Assembly (NCBI GenBank): GCA_900542115.1
Contig: UQMC01000109.1
Span: 1-6,417, forward strand
Direction: 5' to 3'
DNA from: an uncultured Oscillibacter sp.
Lineage (GTDB): Bacteria; Bacillota; Clostridia; Oscillospirales; Oscillospiraceae
Length of the DNA: 6,417 nt
Shown here piece after piece: positions 1 through 6,404 of the stretch. The notes beneath the pieces were generated by a model that worked only from the letters and a program-made list of their open reading frames with translations, was not told the origin of the DNA and made no database searches. The first letter of the stretch is position 1, and each line of letters begins with the position of its first letter. Position numbers and translations under genes: made by a program.

Positions 1-6
1 CCCTTT

Positions 7-498
7 TTATCTATTTAGGTATTCCTTCATGGTAATCTCAAAGCGGTGCAGCCGCTCTCCCCTTTCCGCGCAGCGGAAGCCGCAGGCGCCGACCGAACGG
101 ACAGAGCGTAGGTTTTCCGGGTAGATTTTTGCTATGACCTTGCCTGCCCGCCATTTCAGAAATGCCGTAGCTAACGCGGACCGCACCGCGTCGGTGCCAT
201 AGCCTCGTCCCCACAGTGCCTCATCTCCGATAGTGCCGGTCATCTGTTCCCGCAGCTTTACAAAACCAATAGCCTCGCCCTCCCGGGTACAAGCCATGAA
301 GAACCGGCTCCTCCGATTAAAATGATAGGTCAGCATCGGCTCCGGCACAGAGCATTCCATCTGTCGGAGATGTGTGGTAACAGTGGAATCCTCATTTAGA
401 TATTGTGTTACAGCCGGGTTCTCCATCCATTGGAGCAGCAGTCGGACATCCCGCTGGGTCATATTGGCGCGCAAAAAAATAGAAGCGGCTTTCTTCAT
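7..498 (-). CDS. GNAT-family N-acetyltransferase, RimJ/RimL-like
   Basis: A 163-residue cytosolic protein that should transfer an acetyl group from acetyl-CoA to an amine; the substrate cannot be told from sequence. The N-terminus (FLRANMTQRDVRLLLQWMENP, about residues 8-28) has the beta strand followed by an 'xxDxxxLxxWxxxP' helix typical of RimJ/RimL-type (Acetyltransf_3) members. The acetyl-CoA pyrophosphate-binding loop is visible as W96-GRGYGT-D103 (the Q/R-x-x-G-x-G/A motif), and the late conserved segment N129-LRS...CGF141 is also present. Length is normal for the family and both ends are intact. The start at 498 is supported by a GAGG ribosome-binding site (plus-strand 506-509) 7 nt upstream. 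The gene lies beyond the hairpin that closes the upstream operon and has its own promoter, so it is probably a separate transcription unit. The family call is secure; the substrate is unknown and the RimJ/L resemblance is only structural. Confidence 0.9.
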   Translation of the reverse strand: MKKAASIFLRANMTQRDVRLLLQWMENPAVTQYLNEDSTVTTHLRQMECSVPEPMLTYHFNRRSRFFMACTREGEAIGFVKLREQMTGTIGDEALWGRGYGTDAVRSALATAFLKWRAGKVIAKIYPENLRSVRSVGACGFRCAERGERLHRFEITMKEYLNR

Positions 499-598
499 AC
501 GCTTACCTCACAGTAAAAATACTTAAAAGCCCTTCTATGCGTACCGCATGGTCGGTTCTTTTATATCAAATTGTGTTTTTCTCCAAGAAACTACTTAT

Positions 599-626
599 AG
601 TATAGCAGAGATTTCTGTTTTGTCAA
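599..626 (-). promoter_or_regulatory. Sigma-A-type promoter for the GNAT gene
   Basis: On the minus strand a perfect -35 TTGACA (plus 621-626) is followed by a 16-bp spacer and a -10 TATACT (plus 599-604), with an extended -10 TGC directly in front (plus 605-607). Transcription should begin near plus position 592, giving a leader of roughly 90 nt before the ATG at 498. The leader contains only a small 5-bp hairpin, ATGCG-TAC-CGCAT (537-549). This is the best promoter match in the window. Confidence 0.75.
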
Positions 627-640
627 CTTTCCTTCCTTTA

Positions 641-676
641 CATAAATTCCCGCCGTGAAATCGGCGGGAATTTATG
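641..676. terminator. Perfect 15-bp inverted repeat between the TOPRIM gene and the GNAT promoter; probable terminator or 3'-end hairpin
   Basis: The arm at 641-655 (CATAAATTCCCGCCG) is exactly complementary to the arm at 662-676, with a 6-nt loop (656-661). It begins 7 nt after the TOPRIM gene's stop codon, where an operon terminator would sit. Neither strand has a clean run of T after the stem: on the minus strand the stem ends AATTTATG and is followed by TAAAGG. It may therefore terminate weakly, work through its A/T-rich stem ends, or serve as a 3'-end stabilising hairpin. The structure is seen directly; the function is inferred from position. Confidence 0.6.
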
Positions 677-683
677 CTTCTGT

Positions 684-1277
684 TTATTCCGTCTGCAGCA
701 GCTTCTCCAGCTCCTCCCGGCTCACCAGCAGGTTCAGCGCCTCCAGCATTCCGTTGGCGGTCAGGTGCTCCGGCAGGTCGAGCCTTCGCAGAAGCACCTG
801 CCGCCGCCGGGCGCTGTCTGCTCCTCCGGCCAGCCCCCACTCCATCAAATCCGCCTTAGTGATAGGCGTCCAGGCCGGGGCGGGCGCTGCCGCTTCATCC
901 AAAAACGTAGCGCCGGCGCGGCGGAGGGTCTCCAAAATGACCTCCGGCCGCATCCCCTCCACACCCAGCTTGCCCTCCTTGCCGGGGGCGCGCTTCCGCT
1001 TCTCCTTGCCGTAAACGTCCGGAATATACGCCTGCTTCACCCGGTCCCGGGGCAGCGCCCCCTTGAGGTAATTGCGGATAACAAAGCCCGCGCCGTCGCT
1101 GTCCGTCAGAACAATGAGACCCCGTTCCTCCGCCAACCGCCGAAGAAAGGCTACCTTCTCGCGGTCATTGAACACGGCAAAGCCGCCCAGCGTCACTACC
1201 GTGGCATCAACGATCTGGGATAGGGTATTTTTATCGTAGCGGCCTTCTACCACAATGACTTCCTTGATTTTTCTCAT
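684..1277 (-). CDS. RNase M5-like TOPRIM-domain protein (DUF4093-type C-terminus)
   Basis: A 197-residue protein resembling ribonuclease M5, the nuclease that matures 5S rRNA precursor in Firmicutes (B. subtilis RnmV, about 186 aa). The TOPRIM domain fills the N-terminal half: the catalytic glutamate is in VVEGRYD (E11) and the acidic pair in LTDSDGAG (D59 and D61), both expected to bind Mg2+. A KLGVEGM segment near residues 103-109 matches the GVE region of M5. The C-terminal half contains ITKADLMEWGLAGGADSARRR, close to the 'EDLIHAGLIGG..AKCRRE' block of B. subtilis M5. In many Firmicutes rnmV sits beside ksgA/rsmA; here it follows holA with a 4-bp ATGA overlap, so translation is probably coupled, and its own Shine-Dalgarno is weak. 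All catalytic acids are present. That it cleaves pre-5S rRNA rather than another RNA is inference, so no gene symbol is assigned. Confidence 0.85.
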   Translation of the reverse strand: MRKIKEVIVVEGRYDKNTLSQIVDATVVTLGGFAVFNDREKVAFLRRLAEERGLIVLTDSDGAGFVIRNYLKGALPRDRVKQAYIPDVYGKEKRKRAPGKEGKLGVEGMRPEVILETLRRAGATFLDEAAAPAPAWTPITKADLMEWGLAGGADSARRRQVLLRRLDLPEHLTANGMLEALNLLVSREELEKLLQTE

Positions 1278-2329
1278 TTCCGGGCCGCCCCCAATCTTGC
1301 CAGCAACAGCTTCAACTCCTCCTCCGGGTCAACGCCCCGCTGGCTTTTCATGCGGAGGTCCGCCACCTGACACATTTTCACGGCGTCCGCGCACCACTGT
1401 CCGCTGACGCGCTTTGCGGACTGCAGCAGCAGCTTGGCCGGGTAATCCGAGCACATTTCCCATAGCTCCATAAGCCAGTATTTATCCTTGCCGCTATCAA
1501 TGGCCATCCGGGCCGTATACAGCCGCCGGAGCTGGCTCCCCAACGCAGCTAAAATGACGATGGGCTCCTCCTGCATTTTCAGTAGGTCGCCTAAAATGGC
1601 GGCAGCTTTATTGTAATCGCTCAGGGCCACAGCGTCCGTCATCTTGAAAATCTCCGCCGACAGCACCGGGTCCGCCACGGCGTCAATATCCCGCTGGGTA
1701 ATGGTGTCCCCCTTGGCATAGGCGCCGATCTTGGAAATTTCCTGTGCAAGCCCAGTCATTAAACCGCCGCAGAGGAAGATAAGATACTCCGCTGTTTGGC
1801 GGTCGATCTGCTTTCCCAGTGCCCGGAAACGCCGCGCGATCCACGCGGTCAGGTCCGAGGTGTCCTGCGCCTTGAACTCCACCACGGTCACATGGTCATC
1901 CATGGCCTTGCACAGCTTTTTCACCGTTTTATTCTGCTTGTAGGCCACCGTATCGTACACGAATACAACGCAGCAATACTCCGGCAGATCGTTCAGCAGC
2001 GCAATCAGCCGCTCCCGCTGGTCCTCCCCCAATTTATAGATGTCCCAGTCCGTGACCACGATCAGCGTCCGCTCCGCCAGCATGGGCATGGCCTCCGCCA
2101 TCTCCGTCAGGCTCTGAGCGGTCAGGTCCTTCCCCTCCAGCGCGTGATAGTTGAATTCCTCAAACCCCGCCGGGACCAGTGCCTTCCGCATCTGTCCCAG
2201 ATAATATTCCCGGAGATAACTCTCCTCCCCGTAAAAAAGGTAGGCATTGCCAAGGGCATTCCCGTCCTTCAGGTCGGTCTTCAGCTTTTGATAAGCCTCG
2301 TTTTTCGTACTTTTCTTCGCGTATGCCAT
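1274..2329 (-). CDS. holA: DNA polymerase III subunit delta
   Basis: A 351-residue delta subunit of the clamp loader, which binds and opens the beta sliding clamp during replication. Domain I opens with the hallmark YLFYGEESYLREYYL (residues 30-44), followed by MPMLAERTLIVVTDW (81-95), equivalent to the 'P-F-xx-R-xLVxV' segment. Domain II spans about 150-220. The C-terminal collar domain shows IFKMTDAVALSDYNKAAAILGDLL (227-250), EPIVILAALGSQLRRLY (255-271) and the terminal LRMKSQRGVDPEEELKLLLARL block (325-346). No Walker A motif is present, as expected for delta. Length is typical. The start at 2329 is supported by TAGGAG (plus 2335-2340), a ribosome-binding site that contains the TAG stop codon of comEC, so the two genes are tightly coupled. 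The neighbouring comEC agrees with the common Firmicutes gene order. Confidence 0.96.
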   Translation of the reverse strand: MAYAKKSTKNEAYQKLKTDLKDGNALGNAYLFYGEESYLREYYLGQMRKALVPAGFEEFNYHALEGKDLTAQSLTEMAEAMPMLAERTLIVVTDWDIYKLGEDQRERLIALLNDLPEYCCVVFVYDTVAYKQNKTVKKLCKAMDDHVTVVEFKAQDTSDLTAWIARRFRALGKQIDRQTAEYLIFLCGGLMTGLAQEISKIGAYAKGDTITQRDIDAVADPVLSAEIFKMTDAVALSDYNKAAAILGDLLKMQEEPIVILAALGSQLRRLYTARMAIDSGKDKYWLMELWEMCSDYPAKLLLQSAKRVSGQWCADAVKMCQVADLRMKSQRGVDPEEELKLLLARLGAARK

Positions 2330-2337
2330 AACTGCTC

Positions 2338-4578
2338 CTATTGAAATGAAAAATACACGTTTCCGTGCCGGTCCGTCCGATAAATAGCGCAGCCTGCCCG
2401 GGCCAATCGCCGCAGGGTGTCCTCCGCCGGATGGCCGTAGGAATTGCTGCCGACGCTGATGACCGCCAGCTCCGGTGTCAAGGCACGCAGCAGCTCTGCC
2501 GAGGTGGAATCCTTGGAGCCGTGGTGTCCCGCCGCCAAAACCTCGATGTCCGGCAGATCATAACGTTCAATGAGCTTTTTCTCCGTGGCCCGGTCCATAT
2601 CGCCGGTGATGAGGAAATCCCCCTCCCCGGCTGACGCCAGCACGGACAGCCCCAGTTCGTTGCTGCCGCTTGTCCCCAGCGGCGGAAATACCGTCAGTTC
2701 CGCGTTGCCGAAGGGCAGAATGGCCTGCTCCGCCGCAACCTCTACCGCAACGCCGTACTGCGCTGCCAACGCTAAGATTTCCGTCTGGGCGGCGCTGTTT
2801 TCCGGCGTTTCCGGCACCATCAGTATCTCCACGACGATGCGGGTCAGCAGATGGGCGAAGCCGTTAATATGGTCATCGTCAAAATGCGTCAGGAGCACCC
2901 GCTCCACGGAGCGGCAGCCCATGCTCAGCAGCATATCTGCCGTATCACACCCGGCATCCCGCCATGAATTGCCGCTGCCGCAGTCCACCACGGCAAAATG
3001 CGTCCCGGATTTCAGAACGATGCTCTGTCCCTGTCCCACATCCACGGCCACTGCGTCCATACGGTGGGTAAAGCGCAGCTCACCCAGCCGAATCGCTGTC
3101 ACTAACGTCAATACGGCCATGCCCGCCGCCACGGCGTACTTCCGGCGGCTCCTGGGCCTCAGGAGCCACGCCGCGGCAAACAGAACATACAAAAACACCA
3201 GCCAATATTTTAAATAGGGATTGTCAAAATAAACCGCGTGGTATGGCAGCGCCGCCAGCGCGTGACACACCCAAAGGAGATAGCGGATTCCCAGTCGAGG
3301 CACCAGCCCCACCAGTCTTCCCAGCGGCAACCACAAAAAGCTCACCAGCACCGCCGCAAGGCCCGCCGCGAATACAACGCCTACCGCCCACAGGCACAGC
3401 ATATTGCTCAAAACAGATACAAGGGAGATTGTCTTAAAGTAGTACGCGCTTACCGGCGCGGTCAGCGCCAGACAGCCCACGGTTGTGGAAAGACTTGCCG
3501 CGATGACCGTAAAGATACGCCCGTGCTTCTTCTCCCCCGCCAACAGACGGTAAAGCCCCGGTGTCAGCCAGAGCAGCCCCATCACGGCCCCGAAGGAAAG
3601 CTGGAGGCTGACGGACTTTGCCGCAAAGGGATTCTGCGCCAAAATGAGGAACAGCGCCGTTAAAAGCGCCGTAGGCGGATCGTTTTCCCGGCGGAACAGC
3701 GGCGCGGCGGTCAGCAGACTCAGCATGACGCAGGCCCGCACCACTGAGGGCGAGCCTCCGGCCAACACCGCGTAAAACGCCAGCACCGGAATGGCCACGG
3801 CGGCAGTCAGTCTGCGGCGGTGCCGCCCGGTGAGGAAAGCCACCAGCGCAAGGAGATACGCACAGTGCATTCCGCTGACCGCTAAAATATGGTACACACC
3901 GGCCTCGGACAAATCCACATCCGCCTGTGCCGACAATCCGCCCTTCTGCCCCGTCAGCAGTGCCAGCAGAAAGCCCGCATCGTCACCGTCAAACAGGGTG
4001 CGAATCCGTGCCTGCATAGCGTGTCCCAACCGGACCGGCCACCACCGGGGAGAGCTTTGACTCCCCGCACTGAAGCGGGGTGTTCCCCGGCTGTAGGCCA
4101 TCAGGAACACACCCTTGGAGTTGAACACCGTCACATCATCGTCCCGAATCCGGGAGGCACTTTGCAGATAGACGTCCTCCGTCATCCGCTGCCCGGGACA
4201 AAGCTGCAAAAGCGGCGAATCGCCGTAATAGACGAGCTTTCCCGGCAGCCCCTCTGCCCGCACCGTCACCTTGGCGCCGAAACGGGTCTCCGTGGGGTAG
4301 TCCGTCAGCGTCATGGTCAGTGTTTGCCGGGTGGCCGCCAGCGCCTCCATCGGCGCGCTGACCTGCCGGATATACAGCCAGTCCCACCCCAGCGCCAATG
4401 CCGCGCCCACAAGGCAGAGTACCGCACGCTTCCGCTGCGGCGCGGGCAAAAGCAGCGTAAGTACGCCTGCGCCGATACACGCAAGCCCCACCGGCAGCAG
4501 CCAGTCCACTGCCAACAGATATTGCGCGGCAAATATTCCGGCGGCAAAGCCGCCGCAAAAAACAGCCAGTCTTCTCAT
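2338..4578 (-). CDS. comEC: ComEC/Rec2 DNA-uptake channel protein, complete three-domain form
   Basis: A 746-residue integral membrane protein that forms the channel carrying single-stranded DNA into the cytoplasm during natural transformation. N-terminal membrane helices (about 5-70) precede an OB-like DUF4131 region (about 80-170). The multi-helix Competence domain (about 195-475) carries the signature HILAVSGMH (230-238). The C-terminal metallo-beta-lactamase-like domain (about 505-746) shows AVDVGQG (511-517), the metal-binding THFDDDH (H565, D567, D569, H570), ITGD (657-660), GHHGSKDSTS (684-693) and SVGSNSYGHP (708-717). All expected metal ligands are present and length is close to B. 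subtilis ComEC (776 aa), so it appears functional. It heads the minus-strand operon. The only Shine-Dalgarno-like sequence is a GGAG about 14 nt before the ATG, so translation may be weak; the reading frame stays open upstream, but the MRRLAVFCGG start fits family N-termini. No comEA is in view. Confidence 0.95.
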   Translation of the reverse strand: MRRLAVFCGGFAAGIFAAQYLLAVDWLLPVGLACIGAGVLTLLLPAPQRKRAVLCLVGAALALGWDWLYIRQVSAPMEALAATRQTLTMTLTDYPTETRFGAKVTVRAEGLPGKLVYYGDSPLLQLCPGQRMTEDVYLQSASRIRDDDVTVFNSKGVFLMAYSRGTPRFSAGSQSSPRWWPVRLGHAMQARIRTLFDGDDAGFLLALLTGQKGGLSAQADVDLSEAGVYHILAVSGMHCAYLLALVAFLTGRHRRRLTAAVAIPVLAFYAVLAGGSPSVVRACVMLSLLTAAPLFRRENDPPTALLTALFLILAQNPFAAKSVSLQLSFGAVMGLLWLTPGLYRLLAGEKKHGRIFTVIAASLSTTVGCLALTAPVSAYYFKTISLVSVLSNMLCLWAVGVVFAAGLAAVLVSFLWLPLGRLVGLVPRLGIRYLLWVCHALAALPYHAVYFDNPYLKYWLVFLYVLFAAAWLLRPRSRRKYAVAAGMAVLTLVTAIRLGELRFTHRMDAVAVDVGQGQSIVLKSGTHFAVVDCGSGNSWRDAGCDTADMLLSMGCRSVERVLLTHFDDDHINGFAHLLTRIVVEILMVPETPENSAAQTEILALAAQYGVAVEVAAEQAILPFGNAELTVFPPLGTSGSNELGLSVLASAGEGDFLITGDMDRATEKKLIERYDLPDIEVLAAGHHGSKDSTSAELLRALTPELAVISVGSNSYGHPAEDTLRRLARAGCAIYRTDRHGNVYFSFQ

Positions 4579-4739
4579 TTCACGAACTTCTGCTCCGTCC
4601 GCCCCGCTTACCGTACCCGTGCTGCTCCGGTCCTGCTTTCACAACCCCACGTCACCCACGGACCTTTGCCCCTACTGCACTTCAGCCATTGAATACTGTC
4701 TCTCCGGCAAGCGCTGGTTTCTTCCCATAGAATTAATTT

Positions 4740-4768
4740 ATGATAGCACATTTTTCACGGGGCTTCCA
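4740..4768 (-). promoter_or_regulatory. Candidate extended -10 promoter for the comEC-holA-TOPRIM operon
   Basis: On the minus strand TGC-TATCAT (plus 4740-4748) is an extended -10 with five of six -10 bases matching TATAAT. Seventeen bp upstream lies TGGAAG (plus 4763-4768), a poor -35 with three of six matches. It would give a leader of about 155 nt before the comEC ATG at 4578. This is the best candidate in the gap by eye, but tentative. Confidence 0.3.
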
Positions 4769-4948
4769 CCCTTTTCTATACAGTGCGTCCGTGTTCGTTA
4801 AGTTCCCGTTAAATTCATGGGTCATACTATAGAGCGCCGTACCGTATTCTTGTGCATATTGCCGTTTTTCGCTCTGTTTTTAGCAGTTAAAAATGGTTGA
4901 GCTGTGAATATTGACATTATATTCGTAAAATTTCTGTGAAGTTTTTTC

Positions 4949-4977
4949 TTGACACCTCTCTTTTCGTAGAATACGCA
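4949..4977 (+). promoter_or_regulatory. Candidate promoter for the tctA-like gene
   Basis: A perfect -35 TTGACA lies at 4949-4954, behind a T-rich stretch. At 17-bp spacing the -10 would be TACGCA (4972-4977), which is poor. A better -10-like TAGAAT at 4967-4972 is too close to that -35 and would need a weak TTTTCT at 4944-4949. Position and base composition favour a promoter here, but the exact elements are uncertain. Confidence 0.35.
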
Positions 4978-5021
4978 GGTTACGTAGTAGAGATCTGCTT
5001 TTTGCAGTCCCCAAAAAATGT

Positions 5022-5028
5022 AAGGGAG
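5022..5028 (+). promoter_or_regulatory. Ribosome-binding site of the tctA-like gene
   Basis: AAGGGAG ends 7 nt before the ATG at 5036, an excellent Shine-Dalgarno match. It fixes the start at the signal-peptide methionine rather than at a later Met inside the permease (M40 or M49), so the chimeric N-terminus is what would actually be translated. Confidence 0.8.
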
Positions 5029-5035
5029 ATTTAGT

Positions 5036-5104
5036 ATGAAAAGAATTTTTGCTACCCTTCTTGCGCTGACTCTGGTTCTGAGCCTGACCGCCTGCTGGAG
5101 CTCG
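5036..5104 (+). other. Lipoprotein signal peptide and fusion junction
   Basis: Codons 1-20 encode a positively charged start (MKR), a hydrophobic stretch and LTAC, a textbook signal peptidase II lipobox with the lipid-accepting cysteine at 5093-5095. TctA-like sequence is recognisable by SFWGGLL, beginning at 5102. The join therefore lies between about 5093 and 5104; residues W21-S22 could belong to either parent. Family knowledge says TctA has no cleaved signal peptide, so the segment is foreign to the permease. Confidence 0.75.
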
Positions 5105-6271
5105 TTCTGGGGCGGTCTTCTCAGCTGCATTTCCCTGTACTTCTTTGCCCCCATGCTGGCCCAGTTGGCGCTGAAGTTCATGTCCGCCGAATACTTCTGG
5201 CTGAGCCTGTTCGGCCTGACTATCATCGCGGGCGTTTCCAGCAAGTCCATGGTCAAGGGCCTCATGTCCGGTGCACTGGGCCTGCTGCTGTCCACCATCA
5301 GTCTTGACCCCATTCTCGGTACCAAGCGCTTCATGTTCGGCCAGTCTTTCCTTGCCGAAGGCATCAACACCACCTGCGCCCTTATCGGCCTGTTCTCCAT
5401 GTCTCAGGTCTTCATTCTCATGGAGGCCAAGATCAAGGAGCGGGCCAAGGTCACGAAGTTCTCCGACAAAATTCGCCTGACCCGGGAGGAGAAGAAACGG
5501 CTGGCCCCCATGGTCATCCACAGTTGGCTCATCGGCAACATCATCGGCATCCTCCCCGGTGCCGGTGCCTCCATCGCCTGCTTCATGGGCTATAACAACG
5601 CCAAGCAGTTCTCCAAGTACAAGGAGGAATTCGGCCACGGCAGCATTGAGGGCGTGTGCGGCTCTGAGGCTGCCAACAACGCCGTTACCGGCGGCTCCCT
5701 CATTCCTACCCTGACGCTGGGTATCCCCGGCGAGTCCGTGACTGCTGTGCTGATGGGCGGCCTTATCATTCAGGGCCTTCAGCCCGGTCCCGAGCTGTTC
5801 ACCAAGTATGCCGACATGACTTACACCTTCTTCGCCGGCTTCGTGCTGGTGCAGTTCTTCATGCTGTCCATCGGTACCATGGGCTGCCGGGCTTTCGCCC
5901 AGATTTCCCGCCTGTCCGATGCTATCCTCATTCCCTGCGTCGCGGTGCTGTGCTTCATCGGCTCCTACGCCATCAACAAGAACTTCAAGAATGTGGTGGT
6001 CATGCTGATTTTCGGTGTGATCGGCTATCTCATGCGGAAGTTTGACCTGAACACCGCCGCTGTGGTGCTGGCCCTGATTTTGGGGCCCATCGGTGAAAAG
6101 GGCCTCCGGAACGCACCCCGCAGCTCTCAGGGCAATATCTCCGTACTGTTCTCCTCTCCCGTGTGCTGGGTGCTGATCTGCCTGTGCATCATCGGCATCT
6201 TCTCCCCCATCTTCATGTCCAAGTTTGAAAAGAAGGTCACCGGCGGCGAGGAAATTCAGTCCGATACCTGA
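5036..6271 (+). CDS. N-terminally truncated TctA-family permease fused to a lipoprotein signal peptide
   Basis: A 411-residue protein. From about residue 21 it is the large membrane subunit (TctA) of a tripartite tricarboxylate transporter, which imports carboxylates with a small membrane protein (TctB) and a periplasmic or lipoprotein binding protein (TctC). The C-terminal TctA signature is intact: GNIIGILPGAGASIACFMGY (167-186), EGVCGSEAANNAVTGGSLIP (205-224), TLGIPGESVTAVLMGG (227-242) and IQGLQPGPELF (245-255), with several later membrane helices. TctA is normally about 490-510 residues. Here roughly the first 100 are missing, including the first of its two glycine/proline-rich signatures; the homology begins at SFWGGLLSCISLYFFAPMLAQLALKF. 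Residues 1-20 are a bacterial lipoprotein signal ending in the lipobox LTAC, a typical TctC start. No tctB or tctC flanks it. Codons favour C/G-ending forms strongly, suggesting an ancestrally well-expressed gene. Transport function is doubtful. Confidence 0.85.
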   Translation: MKRIFATLLALTLVLSLTACWSSFWGGLLSCISLYFFAPMLAQLALKFMSAEYFWLSLFGLTIIAGVSSKSMVKGLMSGALGLLLSTISLDPILGTKRFMFGQSFLAEGINTTCALIGLFSMSQVFILMEAKIKERAKVTKFSDKIRLTREEKKRLAPMVIHSWLIGNIIGILPGAGASIACFMGYNNAKQFSKYKEEFGHGSIEGVCGSEAANNAVTGGSLIPTLTLGIPGESVTAVLMGGLIIQGLQPGPELFTKYADMTYTFFAGFVLVQFFMLSIGTMGCRAFAQISRLSDAILIPCVAVLCFIGSYAINKNFKNVVVMLIFGVIGYLMRKFDLNTAAVVLALILGPIGEKGLRNAPRSSQGNISVLFSSPVCWVLICLCIIGIFSPIFMSKFEKKVTGGEEIQSDT

Positions 6272-6299
6272 ATGTACAGCCGTATTCCCCAATCCTATT

Positions 6300-6338
6300 C
6301 ATCCCCTGGCGCAGAATGCGCCGGGGGATGCTTTTTTC
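6300..6338 (+). terminator. Strong rho-independent terminator after the tctA-like gene
   Basis: A 13-bp stem (6300-6312 with 6318-6330) pairs fully with one G-U wobble around an AGAAT loop, and is followed by a run of six T (6332-6337). It begins 28 nt after the TGA stop at 6269-6271. It marks the permease as the last gene of its transcription unit, as tctA usually is in tctCBA-type operons. Confidence 0.9.
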
Positions 6339-6381
6339 GTCCAGCTCCGCCATGGATGAGCGGCAGCAGAAATAACCGGTC

Positions 6382-6404
6382 AAAAACGGACATCCTCCGC
6401 TTTT
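6382..6404 (-). terminator. Possible minus-strand terminator near the right edge
   Basis: Read on the minus strand, AAAAGCGGA (plus 6404-6396) pairs with TCCGTTTTT (plus 6390-6382) around a GGATG loop. The nine pairs include one G-U, with the T run forming the 3' arm. On the plus strand the same pairing contains an A-C mismatch, so the minus-strand reading is favoured. It may end a convergent gene whose coding part lies beyond the window; no such gene is visible. Confidence 0.35.

Larger units (their letters stand above)
4579..5035. other. 457-bp divergent intergenic region, no gene recognised
   Basis: This gap separates the minus-strand comEC operon from the plus-strand tctA-like gene and should hold both promoters. 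The comEC-proximal part (about 4579-4720) is GC-rich; the remainder is AT-rich, as expected of promoter DNA. I found no tRNA, coding region with recognisable content, remnant of tctC or tctB, or convincing riboswitch. Visible items are a candidate minus-strand extended -10, a TTGACA near 4949, and two CGTTAA repeats at 4796-4801 and 4807-4812. Confidence 0.7.

Noticed and set aside
595..840. An 81-codon minus-strand frame over the TOPRIM gene's 3' end and intergenic region
   Set aside because: It is a shifted frame of the TOPRIM gene with G/A/R-rich content and runs through the 641-676 hairpin; no ribosome-binding site or motif.
4606..4644. SRP (4.5S) RNA-like string on the minus strand: TTGTGAA, CAGGACCGGA, GCAGC and GGTAAGC in order
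   Set aside because: The essential SRP domain IV hairpin needs CC-GGAA-GG followed by AGCAGC; here the GGAA tetraloop and the pairing GG are missing and only a loose outer stem can be drawn. A covariance-model search with the bacterial small SRP model would decide; I take it as chance resemblance.
3889..4692. A 267-codon plus-strand open frame across the start of comEC
   Set aside because: It lies opposite the comEC N-terminal coding region, is rich in H, R, P and Q, and has no family motif; comEC on the other strand is certain.
4670..4703. Minus-strand mini-ORF of five codons (MAEVQ) with a GGAGAG in front, in the putative comEC leader
   Set aside because: Too short to support; there is no repeated codon bias of the attenuation type and no clear terminator/antiterminator pair after it.
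4880..6292. A 470-codon open frame on the minus strand, longer than the permease gene it opposes
   Set aside because: It is antisense to a gene with strong C/G third-position bias, which removes stop codons from that antisense frame. Its product is rich in G, H, D, A, E and Q with no recognisable motif or membrane segment, while the plus-strand product has clear TctA signatures, a ribosome-binding site and a terminator.
6295..6393. Minus-strand ORF of about 32 codons starting MSVFDRLFLLPL
   Set aside because: It runs through the tctA terminator stem and the edge hairpin, the GGAGG directly abuts the ATG with no spacing, and the product resembles nothing known to me.
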